Below, piece by piece: positions 52,503 to 61,359 of a stretch of DNA of 64,000 bases. A program made the translations under genes and the position numbers. Numbering within the stretch: position 1 is the stretch's first letter; each line of letters starts with the position of its first letter. A model generated the notes under the pieces. It was not told where the DNA came from. It did not search any database and worked only from the letters and a program-made list of their open reading frames with translations. Source of the DNA: Candidatus Zixiibacteriota bacterium (GTDB lineage Bacteria > Zixibacteria > MSB-5A5 > GN15 > FEB-12); NCBI GenBank assembly GCA_028289585.1, contig JANQPI010000035.1:94717-158716 (forward strand). Direction: 5' to 3'.

Positions 52503-53201
52503 ATGCTGAAACGTACCTTTATCATCATGCTCGCGCTCCTGATGGCGGTGCCGATGCTTGATGCGCGTCGGAAAAAGCCAAAAGTGGGCGAGGTTGCCGA
52601 CAACGTCTACACCGATAAGAGTTACCAGCTTTCGGTGAATGTCATCGAGGGGTGGAAGTACCGTATCGGACGGAGTGACGATCCGATTCGCATTGTCTTC
52701 ACCCAGTCTGACCCACTTGCACCATCGCGCTACCAGGACAATCCGAGCCTGACGCAGACACCGCGGTTGGTGATGTGGGTTGGTGAGACCAACCAGCGGG
52801 CGCGACCGTTCATTGATTCGCTTGTCATGGATGATTTCAAATCCGACGCCAAGGATGAGATGCGCCAGGAGTTTGATATCCTCAATAAGTTTGAGATCAA
52901 GGAACGATCGAAGCGGCCCATCCAGGTTGGCACGCATCGTGGTTTCATGTGGCAGGCGGAATCCCCCTATACCGAAGTGATTCAGTCCTCGGCATCGTCG
53001 GTCGGCGGACGCCAGGTGTCGGGCAAGCTGCTCGGCACGATTATTGGTGTTCGCGGTCCAGAGAATACGATGGTTGTCTTCCAGCTGATTTCAGAGGAAG
53101 AGTTCCACGACACCCTCCTGGAGGAAGCGATGGTCGCGATGGCGTCGCTCCGCTTTGCGGGAGAAGAGGCAGCAGCGGAGGCTGACGGACAGGAAAGCTA
53201 A
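52503..53201 (+). CDS. Secreted protein of unknown function
   Basis: I do not recognise this 232-residue protein. It has a signal peptide (RTFIIMLALLMAVPMLDA) and then a region like a serum-opacity or PsbP-type single domain: YQLSVNVIEGWKYRIG then PIRIVFTQSDP, and a C-terminus with FHDTLLEEAMVAMASLRF. This pattern of a folded lipid- or stress-related domain (comparable to PsbP/DUF1795-like proteins) is only an impression. AAGGAGA gives a strong start at 52503. A terminator-like hairpin follows. Confidence 0.7.
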   Translation: MLKRTFIIMLALLMAVPMLDARRKKPKVGEVADNVYTDKSYQLSVNVIEGWKYRIGRSDDPIRIVFTQSDPLAPSRYQDNPSLTQTPRLVMWVGETNQRARPFIDSLVMDDFKSDAKDEMRQEFDILNKFEIKERSKRPIQVGTHRGFMWQAESPYTEVIQSSASSVGGRQVSGKLLGTIIGVRGPENTMVVFQLISEEEFHDTLLEEAMVAMASLRFAGEEAAAEADGQES

Positions 53202-53236
53202 TTGCCACACGAGGTGGATCAGGACTGATAAACGAC

Positions 53237-53267
53237 AGCGGCCGTTCCGGACTCCGGGGCGGCCGTT
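53237..53267 (+). terminator. Terminator-like hairpin after the unknown secreted protein
   Basis: CGGCCGTTCCGG (53239-53250) pairs with CCGGGGCGGCCG (53254-53265) around ACT, with two T-G wobbles; flanking bases extend the stem to about 14 bp. The tail is only weakly T-rich (TTAGCGTGTCT). Confidence 0.55.
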
Positions 53268-53377
53268 AGCGTGTCTGAACGCCTCGGGTTTGTGATTGAC
53301 CGGTTCGGTCGGTGGCGATATGCTAGACTAACGTCTGGCCGTCAACCGCCGACGGGTGAGGAGCGAACTCAACAGAC

Positions 53378-53749
53378 ATGTGGATCCTACGCGCAATACT
53401 CGGGCTGTTTCTCATCATTGTGGTAATTGCCTTTGCCTACAATAACTTCGGCCCCGAACAGACAGTCGATGTCAATCTTGAGCCGATCTATTACAACTAT
53501 GCCGACGTTCCGTTGGTAACGGTTGTCTTCTGGTCGTTAGTTGGTGGTGTTCTCATTGCGTTCACGCTGTTTGTGTCGGTCTACATCCGTCAGGCGGTCC
53601 AGATTCGTGCGGCCCACCGCAAGATCAAGTCACTGGAATCCGAGCTCTCGGTTCTGCGGAACCGGCCGATTGAGGAATCAGCCGATCTTTTGGCCGGTAG
53701 CGACAGCGAGGCTGCCGGAGCCGAATCGCTGTTCGATCGGGAGTCATAG
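53378..53749 (+). CDS. lapA: LapA-like inner-membrane protein (DUF1049)
   Basis: LapA partners with LapB in lipopolysaccharide control. The 123-residue product has two membrane helices (ILGLFLIIVVIAFAYNN, then VVFWSLVGGVLIAFTLFV), the family pattern NN-x7-V-x-L, and a cytoplasmic coiled coil (AHRKIKSLESELSVLRN). The lapB-like gene follows after three bases. Confidence 0.8.
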   Translation: MWILRAILGLFLIIVVIAFAYNNFGPEQTVDVNLEPIYYNYADVPLVTVVFWSLVGGVLIAFTLFVSVYIRQAVQIRAAHRKIKSLESELSVLRNRPIEESADLLAGSDSEAAGAESLFDRES

Positions 53750-53752
53750 CTC

Positions 53753-54838
53753 ATGCCTGACGTCTTTATCATTGTTGTCATCCTTCTACTCGCGGCCGTT
53801 GTGGCGTATCTGCTCTATGAGCGGTTTCGACTTAAAGCGTACAAGACAGAATCGAATCTCTACGTTGATGCGTTACGCGATTTACTGGATCAGCGTTCCG
53901 AGGCCGCCTTCGCAAAACTTCGCCAGGTGGTTGCCACGGACCCGGACAATCTCGATGCCTACTTGCGGCTTGGTCGAATTCTGCGACTCAACAAGCAACC
54001 TCAGCGGGCCGTACGTGTGCACAAAGACCTCACGCTTCGCGGAAATCTGAGCAAACCCGACAAAGTACGGATTCTTCGTGAGCTGGCGCTTGACTACCGT
54101 GCCCTCAACGATGATGCAACCGCCGAGAAGGCCTATCGCGAGTGGCGAACACTGGCGCCGAAAGATCGGGCCGCGACCGCCGGACTGCTCCGGCTGCTGG
54201 AAGATCGCGGTGAATGGGATGCCGCCGGTCAGCTCGCCGAGGAACTCCTGAAGCTGGATCAGAGCAAGACCAAAAAGCCGCTCGGAAAGTACCGTCTCAA
54301 ACTTGCCGAGTCGTTGTTTAGCCAGCGAGAGTTTCACAAGGCACGGGTTGCGGCAAAAGAAGCTCTCGGCTTTGATCCCCAGTTGGCTGCGGCATATCTC
54401 CTGGTTGGTGATGCGTATATGGCCGAAGAGCGACTCGACGATGCGGTCAATTTCTGGACCAAGCTTATCGACGCCCTGCCGGCACAGGGTCATCTGGTCA
54501 TCGAACGTCTTCGTAAGACCCTGTTTGATCTCGGCCGGTACGGTGACATTGCCACCGTTTGCGAACGAATTCTTGAGCATGATCCCGCTAATGCTCTCGC
54601 GCGGCGAACGCTGGCCGGATTTCACGAGCGCAAAGGTGATCTCTCAACGGCGATTGAACAGCTCGAAGAGATCGTCGCCGATACCCCCGATGACCACCTC
54701 TCGATGTGTGAGTTAGCTCGACTCTATCTCGAAAAGGGTGATCGCGCGAAGATTGAACGTCTGACGCGCCAGCTAGCCGGACGGTCCGGGGGAGGTGATT
54801 CGCTCACATCGTCCGAGGAAGCGCTGACCCAATCATAA
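53753..54838 (+). CDS. lapB: LapB/YciM-like TPR protein, no rubredoxin domain
   Basis: LapB anchors to the inner membrane and helps FtsH degrade LpxC, balancing LPS. The 361-residue product has an N-terminal membrane helix (VFIIVVILLLAAVVAYLLYE), then TPRs with the family motif LDAYLRLGRILRLNKQPQRA and VRVHKDLTLRGNL. The usual C-terminal rubredoxin-like Cys-x2-Cys pairs are missing; only two isolated cysteines occur. The LapA-LapB order supports the call. Confidence 0.78.
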   Translation: MPDVFIIVVILLLAAVVAYLLYERFRLKAYKTESNLYVDALRDLLDQRSEAAFAKLRQVVATDPDNLDAYLRLGRILRLNKQPQRAVRVHKDLTLRGNLSKPDKVRILRELALDYRALNDDATAEKAYREWRTLAPKDRAATAGLLRLLEDRGEWDAAGQLAEELLKLDQSKTKKPLGKYRLKLAESLFSQREFHKARVAAKEALGFDPQLAAAYLLVGDAYMAEERLDDAVNFWTKLIDALPAQGHLVIERLRKTLFDLGRYGDIATVCERILEHDPANALARRTLAGFHERKGDLSTAIEQLEEIVADTPDDHLSMCELARLYLEKGDRAKIERLTRQLAGRSGGGDSLTSSEEALTQS

Positions 54839-54866
54839 GGATCCGGACATCCCGGTAGGTTGTAGA

Positions 54867-55883
54867 ATGCTCATGCGAACCTGGATTTGGCTTGTTGTCG
54901 TCATCGGCGCCGTCGGAGCGGCTCGGTCCACCGATGCGAGTGATCGCATCTACAATCTGATCCAGGCTGGTGATCTTACCACTGCTCGTGAGTTACTCTC
55001 CGATGCTGCCTCGACTGACCGCGACGGTGCCCGCCTTTTTGCGACGGCACTGTTAGAGCCGGACGCGGCGACGGCCGAACGGCTGTTACGTGCGGCGCTC
55101 GATGCCGGATTGTCTGAGCGCTATCGACAAGAAGCGCAGTTTCGGCTGGTGCAGTTGGCGCACTGGTCCGGACACTCTGCCGACGTGCGTCGGGAGGCTG
55201 CTGCCTATACCGATGCGTACCCGCAGGGCCGCTATCGCCCAGCAGTTGACCGTCTGGTGGTCGCGGCCTACGAGCGCGACGGCGACTACGACCGTGCGGT
55301 TCAGACGGTCGATCGCTATCTTGCTCGACATGGGCGTGACACGCAGCTCGAGCAATGGGGAACGGTTGACAAAGCGCGTCTCTTCCAGTCACGTGGGAAA
55401 TCGATCGGCGCGCTGCGTCAGCTGCGCAAGCTCGCCGAATCGACATCCGGGGTCGGGATCGCACCGGCGCTGTATCTGCTTACCACCGATGCCGCTGTAT
55501 CGGGCAACACCGATCGCGCTGTCTTTTACTACAACCTGCTTCGGGAAGAGCACCCCAACGCAATCGGCCTTGATCGCCTTATCGATCGAATCGCCGGATT
55601 GGCCGATCCGACCGAGTCCGAGGACGCACGACGAGCCGAAGAGCTAACCGGCACTTGGTACACGATCCAGGTCGGTGTGTTCAGTAATCCGGATAATGCG
55701 CAGCGACTCGCCGACGACCTCAAGCGATTTGACCAACAGGTATCCGTCGGTCGGAAGACGATTTCCGGCAAGACCTACCGTGTGGTGACCGTCGGTCGCT
55801 TCACTTCGTACCTCGCAGCAGCTCAATTCAAGGAGACGATGGAACGTCAAACGGGCGAGCTCTATCAGGTCGTCACTAAATGA
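54867..55883 (+). CDS. Exported helical-repeat protein with SPOR domain
   Basis: SPOR domains bind denuded septal peptidoglycan. The 338-residue product has a signal-like N-terminus (TWIWLVVVIGAVGAARS), helical TPR-like repeats (about 30-250; YDRAVQTVDRYLARHG), and a C-terminal SPOR domain (WYTIQVGVFSNPDNAQRLAD, then YRVVTVGRFTSYLAAA). The stop overlaps the mutS start (ATGA). Confidence 0.82.
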   Translation: MLMRTWIWLVVVIGAVGAARSTDASDRIYNLIQAGDLTTARELLSDAASTDRDGARLFATALLEPDAATAERLLRAALDAGLSERYRQEAQFRLVQLAHWSGHSADVRREAAAYTDAYPQGRYRPAVDRLVVAAYERDGDYDRAVQTVDRYLARHGRDTQLEQWGTVDKARLFQSRGKSIGALRQLRKLAESTSGVGIAPALYLLTTDAAVSGNTDRAVFYYNLLREEHPNAIGLDRLIDRIAGLADPTESEDARRAEELTGTWYTIQVGVFSNPDNAQRLADDLKRFDQQVSVGRKTISGKTYRVVTVGRFTSYLAAAQFKETMERQTGELYQVVTK

Positions 55884-58525
55884 CCGCATCGTCATCATCG
55901 AATCGGACGCGCTCGGCAGCTAAGACGCCCGTTATGCGTCAGTACTTCGCTATCAAAGAGAAGTATCCCGGAAAGATCGTCTTCTTTCGCATGGGGGACT
56001 TCTATGAGATGTTTGGCGAGGATGCCGAGGAAGCGGCGCCGCTCCTCGGGATCGCTCTGACTACCCGAGCGCATGGCGATCAGGAGAAAATTCCGCTCGC
56101 CGGCGTTCCTCATCACTCGGCTGAGCGGTACCTGACACGTCTTTTGGAAGCCGGCAAGACGGTCGTTCTCGTCGAGCAAACCGAGGATCCCAAACAGACC
56201 AAGGGGTTGGTCCGTCGCGAGGTTGTCGAAGTGATGACTCCCGGAACGACGGTGTTGGGCGATGAAGAGACGCGCACGGCCGAGCCCCGCATTGTTGCCG
56301 CGGTACAAACCGGCCCGCATGGCCAGAGTGGAATCGCTTGGCTTAACCTGGCCACCGGTGAGTTTCTCGTTGATGAGGGGTCGATAACGGCGATGGCCGA
56401 CCGCCTGCGATTGATTGCCCCCCGGGAAATCCTTGTCCCGGAATCATTCGTCGACACCGGCAACGCGGAGTCATTCGGTCGGAATGGAGAATCACTGGAG
56501 AGCCCTACGACCGCTCCCGATTGGCATTTTGACACCGCTGCTGCCCAGCGGGATCTCTGTGAAACGTTGAGCGTTGCGACACTCGATGGCTTCGGACTCT
56601 CGGGAGTCGATATCGCTATTGGTGCTGCCGGCGCAATTCTTCGTTACTTGCGGGATAATCACCTCGACCAACTGAGTCATCTTCGGTCACTAACACAATT
56701 CGCTGATGGCGATCACATGATGCTCGATGCATCGACGGTGCGGAACCTGGAGCTGTTCAGCAATCTCCAGAGCGGTGGCTATCAGCACACGCTCTTGGAA
56801 ACGATCGACTTTACCCACACGAGTGCAGGTACGCGTCGTCTGCGCAATTCGCTACTTCGGCCCTTTATTCAACTTGATCCGATACGCCGCCGTCACGACG
56901 CCATCGCTGAATTGGTTCGCAATCGAGAACTCGCCGCGGGGCTCCGTCAGTTAACCCGTCAGTTACCCGATCTCGAACGCCTGGTTGGTCGACTCGGACT
57001 CGGCAAAGCATCACCGCGACAGATTGTGGCACTACGCATCGGGTTACAGACGGCTCGCGCCTGTGCGAATCTGCTGCAGGACTCGGCGACGGCAGATCAT
57101 CTTCGCCACTTCGTAACCACACTGCCGGACACGACTCCGCTGATTACGAAACTCGACGCCGCTCTGGTCGATGATGCACCTCCATTAGCGACCAAAGGTG
57201 GGGTGATCAAGGCCGGCTTCAGCGCTGAACTCGACGGGCTCAACGACGGCATTGCCGAAGCCCGACGGTACATTGCGGGACTACAGGAATCGGAACGGGC
57301 ACGCACCGGGATCGCGTCTCTCAAGGTCGGTTTCAACCAGGTCTTCGGCTATTACCTCGAAGTCACGAAAGCGAATGCCGACAGTGTGCCGGACCACTAT
57401 CTGCGCAAGCAGACGCTGGTCAACGCCGAACGCTATATCACTCCTGAACTCAAGGAGAAAGAGGAACTGATCTCCGCGGCGGAGGAGAAGATCTTCTCGT
57501 TAGAGGCGCGTCTCTTCGCTGAGCTGGTTGAGGACGTCACTGATCAGATCGATGAACTCGCCGTAACCGCGGATCTCTGTGCCGAGCTCGATTGTGTCGC
57601 TGGTCTGGCAGAACTCGCTGCCTCGCATGGCTACACGCGACCGGTGATGCACAACGGAACGTCGATCACAATCGACAACGGACGACATCCGGTCATCGAA
57701 CGCGTGCTCCCCGCCGGCGCCTTTGTCGCCAATGATCTGGCGTTTTCCGATGACGGTGCCTCGATGCACATTCTCACCGGTCCGAACATGTCGGGTAAGT
57801 CCACCTACCTCCGGCAGCTTGGTCTGATCACTCTACTGGCCCAGATCGGATCATTCGTACCGGCCGATCGGGCCGAGATTGGTCTGGTTGATCGAGTCTT
57901 CACCCGGGTCGGTGCGCTCGACAATCTGGCCCGGGGTCAGTCGACATTTCTCGTCGAGATGGTGGAGACCGCAAACATTCTGCACCACGCGACCGACCGG
58001 TCTCTGGTGCTGCTCGACGAGGTTGGTCGAGGAACATCGACATTCGATGGGCTGTCAGTCGCATGGGCCGTCGCCGAAGCACTCACCGACGAGGTCCGCG
58101 CCCGGACGGTGTTTGCGACCCACTATCATGAGCTGACCGCATTGGCCGAACTGTCACCACGCGTGGCTAACTTCCAGGTGGCCGTGAAGCGGTGGCAGGA
58201 CGAGGTCATCTTCCTCCACCAGATCATTCCCGGGGGATGTGATGACTCCTACGGCATCGACGTCGCTCGTCTGGCCGGGGTGCCACGCGGTGTGATTCAA
58301 CGCGCTCGCGGCATTCTCCGTCAGCTGGAAACCGGACGCTTCGCTAAATCTGACTTTGGTCGGGAATTGCTCAAAGCGAAGCTGCAACCCTCGTTGTTCG
58401 ATCCGGGTCAACAGACTTCCGAGTTTGAAGATCGGATACGCGATTTGGATCTCGATGACCTCTCGCCGATGGCTGCTTTTGACATTCTTCGCCGGTGGCA
58501 GTTGGAGCTTCGGGAGGAATCATGA
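55880..58525 (+). CDS. mutS: DNA mismatch repair protein MutS
   Basis: Recognises mismatches and small loops. The 881-residue product has the N-terminal mismatch-binding F-x-E motif (FFRMGDFYEMFGED), connector, lever and clamp domains, and the ATPase core: Walker A LTGPNMSGKSTYLRQLG near residue 634, Walker B SLVLLDEVGRGTSTFDG near 710, and ATHYHELTAL. The C-terminal tail is complete. It overlaps mutL by four bases. Confidence 0.97.
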   Translation: MTASSSSNRTRSAAKTPVMRQYFAIKEKYPGKIVFFRMGDFYEMFGEDAEEAAPLLGIALTTRAHGDQEKIPLAGVPHHSAERYLTRLLEAGKTVVLVEQTEDPKQTKGLVRREVVEVMTPGTTVLGDEETRTAEPRIVAAVQTGPHGQSGIAWLNLATGEFLVDEGSITAMADRLRLIAPREILVPESFVDTGNAESFGRNGESLESPTTAPDWHFDTAAAQRDLCETLSVATLDGFGLSGVDIAIGAAGAILRYLRDNHLDQLSHLRSLTQFADGDHMMLDASTVRNLELFSNLQSGGYQHTLLETIDFTHTSAGTRRLRNSLLRPFIQLDPIRRRHDAIAELVRNRELAAGLRQLTRQLPDLERLVGRLGLGKASPRQIVALRIGLQTARACANLLQDSATADHLRHFVTTLPDTTPLITKLDAALVDDAPPLATKGGVIKAGFSAELDGLNDGIAEARRYIAGLQESERARTGIASLKVGFNQVFGYYLEVTKANADSVPDHYLRKQTLVNAERYITPELKEKEELISAAEEKIFSLEARLFAELVEDVTDQIDELAVTADLCAELDCVAGLAELAASHGYTRPVMHNGTSITIDNGRHPVIERVLPAGAFVANDLAFSDDGASMHILTGPNMSGKSTYLRQLGLITLLAQIGSFVPADRAEIGLVDRVFTRVGALDNLARGQSTFLVEMVETANILHHATDRSLVLLDEVGRGTSTFDGLSVAWAVAEALTDEVRARTVFATHYHELTALAELSPRVANFQVAVKRWQDEVIFLHQIIPGGCDDSYGIDVARLAGVPRGVIQRARGILRQLETGRFAKSDFGRELLKAKLQPSLFDPGQQTSEFEDRIRDLDLDDLSPMAAFDILRRWQLELREES

Positions 58526-60312
58526 CGGTCAGCACCACCCCATGGATTCGTCCGCTTCCACCTCGCTTGATCAATAAGATTGCCGCCGGTGAGGTAATCG
58601 AACGTCCGGCCGCGGTCGTGAAAGAGCTCGTTGAGAATTCGCTTGATGCCGACGCAACGACAATCGGCATCCACATCACCGGTGCCGGTACCGGGATGAT
58701 CAAAGTTGTCGATGATGGCTGTGGCATTCCTGAGGAGCAGGTCGAGATTGCCTTCGCACGTCATGCGACATCAAAGATCGCCGCAATTGATGACCTTGAT
58801 CGCATTCAATCGTACGGATTCCGGGGCGAAGCACTGCCGGCGATCGCATCGGTCTCACGGTTGCGCATCGTCTCTCGACCTGCGGACGCCGACGTCGGGA
58901 CGGAGTTGCGAATCGAGGGGGGAGTCGTTGAGGCCAAACGACCGGTCGCAGCCAATCCCGGCACCGTCATCGAAGTTGGCGATCTCTTCTTCAACGTACC
59001 CGCGCGCCGTAAATTTTTGAAATCCGCGGCTGCCGAATCCCGACAGCTCGCGCGGGTTGTTACCGCTCTTGTCCTGGGACGTCCCGACGTTAGTTTCACG
59101 TTCGTTCTCAACGATCGGCAATTGTTCGCTCTGCCCACTGGCCAGACGCCTGATCAACGAATGCGTGCTGTTTTGGGTGAGGATCGCGAGTACGTAGCGC
59201 TCGATGATTCCCGCACCGATGTTGCGGTGCATGGACTCGTCGGCACGCCGCAGTTTGCCCAGCGCGACCGAACCGGTCTGTATCTTTTTGTCAATCGACG
59301 TTGGGTTCATTCGGTCGCTCTCGTTCAGGCGGTGCGGATGGCGTTTGGCGAACTGCTGCCGAGTGGTCAGTTCCCTGTTGGCGCCCTGCAGATCGCCGTT
59401 CCACCAGAGACACTTGATGTCAATATTCATCCGGCTAAGACCGAAGTTAGGTTTGCCGCTGATCGCGCCGTTCGGGATGCCGTCTACTATTCGGTTAAGG
59501 AGGCGCTGCGTCGGGAAACGCAACCGGAGCCCGGAGCACCTCCTAACGAATCAGTCGGAACTCGCCTTCCGTTGCGTGACCCGTGGAAAGATCTCTACCG
59601 ACCTGCTGGTCAACCGTCGGTGGCCGCGGTCGATCTGCAGACCGGGGAAATCGTCGCTGAACGTTCTCCGTCCGTAGCCTCCACAGGAAGCGACCGCCCC
59701 GTTGGTCGGGCTGAGAGTTTCCCGCTTACTGCCGCTGACCTTGATCGGCTCCAGTATTTGGGACAAGTGGGCGGGTTGTATCTGATCTTTGATTTCGATG
59801 AGACACTGCTTCTCGTCGATCAGCATGCCGCTCATGAGCGCGTTAACTATGAGACGTTCCTGCGCCAGATGAACAACAACGCTGCGGTCTCTCAACAACT
59901 CCTGCTGCCGGTCACCGTTGACCTCACCGCTGATCGCTTTGCGGTGTTCGCCGAAACGCAGTCAGACCTAACCCGGGCGGGGATTATCGCGGTCCCCTTT
60001 GGTGGCACGACCGTTGCCATCGAGGCGATCCCATCGCAACTATCCCGGCGATCACCGGAGACGATTCTGACGATCGTGCTCGATGACCTCGCTGCCGATC
60101 GTCCGACCGGAGCTCACCTCATCAAGCGAATTGCCGAATCGCTTGCGTGCCGAGCATCGGTAATGGCTGGCGACCGCATGACGCGGGAAGAGGCCAACGG
60201 TCTCTTAGCGGCACTCATTGCGTGCGAAACGGGGGCCGTCTGTCCGCACGGTCGACCGACGTATTTGAGACTGTCACGGGCGGAGCTTGATCGACGTTTT
60301 GGCCGCACCTGA
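58522..60312 (+). CDS. mutL: DNA mismatch repair protein MutL (endonuclease type)
   Basis: Couples MutS to strand incision. The 596-residue product has the GHKL ATPase (LINKIAAGEVIERPAAVVKE, VDDGCGIP, YGFRGEALPAIASVSRL). The C-terminal domain holds the metal-dependent nickase motif DQHA-x2-E-x4-E (DQHAAHERVNYE, near residue 433) and CPHGRP near 574. So nicking does not need MutH. The start at 58522 (ATGA overlap with mutS, GGGAGG ahead) is better than one at 58495. Confidence 0.96.
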   Translation: MTVSTTPWIRPLPPRLINKIAAGEVIERPAAVVKELVENSLDADATTIGIHITGAGTGMIKVVDDGCGIPEEQVEIAFARHATSKIAAIDDLDRIQSYGFRGEALPAIASVSRLRIVSRPADADVGTELRIEGGVVEAKRPVAANPGTVIEVGDLFFNVPARRKFLKSAAAESRQLARVVTALVLGRPDVSFTFVLNDRQLFALPTGQTPDQRMRAVLGEDREYVALDDSRTDVAVHGLVGTPQFAQRDRTGLYLFVNRRWVHSVALVQAVRMAFGELLPSGQFPVGALQIAVPPETLDVNIHPAKTEVRFAADRAVRDAVYYSVKEALRRETQPEPGAPPNESVGTRLPLRDPWKDLYRPAGQPSVAAVDLQTGEIVAERSPSVASTGSDRPVGRAESFPLTAADLDRLQYLGQVGGLYLIFDFDETLLLVDQHAAHERVNYETFLRQMNNNAAVSQQLLLPVTVDLTADRFAVFAETQSDLTRAGIIAVPFGGTTVAIEAIPSQLSRRSPETILTIVLDDLAADRPTGAHLIKRIAESLACRASVMAGDRMTREEANGLLAALIACETGAVCPHGRPTYLRLSRAELDRRFGRT

Positions 60313-61243
60313 ATATCCGGCAATCCCAATCATCGCCGGACCAACCGGCTCCGGCAAGACCGCCGTTGCGCTAGCTCTCGCTCAAACTTTTCCTATAGCC
60401 ATCCTCGCCGCTGATTCTCGACAGGTCGTTCGCGGGTGTACCATCGGCACTGGCAAGCCAACCGCTCAGGAACTGGCGATCGCCCCTGTCTACGGTATCG
60501 ATCTTATCGATCCGGGGGAGCGCTATTCGGCGGCACGATATCAAGCCGACGCCACACTCGCCTTGCGGGAAATGATTGCGAACCGCCGGATTCCTCTGGT
60601 CGTCGGAGGGACCGGACTTTATCTCCGCGTGCTCACTGATGGTCTTGTCGAACTGGACGACGCGAATCTCGAACTTCGCGAACAGCTTGAAACGGCGTAC
60701 GATGAACAGGGCGGCGAGCATCTGTGGGACCAGCTGAACGAATTCGATCCGCTTGAGGCGACCAAGGTGCACCCGAACAATCGAACCCGCTTAATCCGGG
60801 CCCTGGAAATCTACCACCGTACCGGTCGACCAAAGTCGGAAGTTGTCGCCCAGGGGGCTCACCGGCGACCCGACTACCGATTTGAGCGGATCTGTTTGTG
60901 GCCACCTCGAGATGATTTGTATCGTGCGATCAATTCCCGGGTAGAAGCGATGGTAATGGCGGGCTGGCTCGACGAAGTCGCCGGGCTGTTGGCAACGATC
61001 GGCGACGAGCGATTGCGACGGTCGGCAATTATCGGCTACACCGAGTTGATCGACGTTTGTGCCGGCGTACGGCCACTGGACGAGGCAACCAGTCAGATAA
61101 AACAGGAAACCCGGCGGCTGGCTAAACGTCAGTATACCTGGTTTCGTCAATGGCCAGAGAAGACTCGGGTGGCCTCTGTTCAGGAGGCGATCGATCGCGT
61201 TAAGCCTCTGTTGGACAACTGGATGGATGTGGTTAATGCTTGA
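60287..61243 (+). CDS. miaA: tRNA dimethylallyltransferase MiaA
   Basis: Adds an isopentenyl group to A37 of tRNAs that read UNN codons. The 318-residue product has IIAGPTGSGKTAVALALAQ (Walker A), AADSRQVVRGCTIGTGKPT, LVVGGTGLYLRVLTDGL and a C-terminal TRRLAKRQYTWFRQW. The TTG at 60287 is my choice and overlaps mutL by 26 bases; CGGAG is close ahead, so the start is uncertain. mutS-mutL-miaA is a known gene order. Confidence 0.94.
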   Translation: MIDVLAAPEYPAIPIIAGPTGSGKTAVALALAQTFPIAILAADSRQVVRGCTIGTGKPTAQELAIAPVYGIDLIDPGERYSAARYQADATLALREMIANRRIPLVVGGTGLYLRVLTDGLVELDDANLELREQLETAYDEQGGEHLWDQLNEFDPLEATKVHPNNRTRLIRALEIYHRTGRPKSEVVAQGAHRRPDYRFERICLWPPRDDLYRAINSRVEAMVMAGWLDEVAGLLATIGDERLRRSAIIGYTELIDVCAGVRPLDEATSQIKQETRRLAKRQYTWFRQWPEKTRVASVQEAIDRVKPLLDNWMDVVNA

Positions 61244-61275
61244 CAGTCGACCCCGCGCCTGTGTTTTCATAGACG

Positions 61276-61298
61276 AACCGGTAGCCTCAAGACCGGTT
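61276..61298 (+). repeat. Inverted repeat after miaA
   Basis: AACCGGT (61276-61282) and ACCGGTT (61292-61298) form a 7-bp stem with a 9-base loop in the 116-base gap after miaA. There is no T-tract, so termination is uncertain. Confidence 0.3.
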
Positions 61299-61359
61299 GG
61301 CAAGACGCCGATACTCAGAAACAACACAATAGGGATATTCTGACCAGGTACCCCATACG

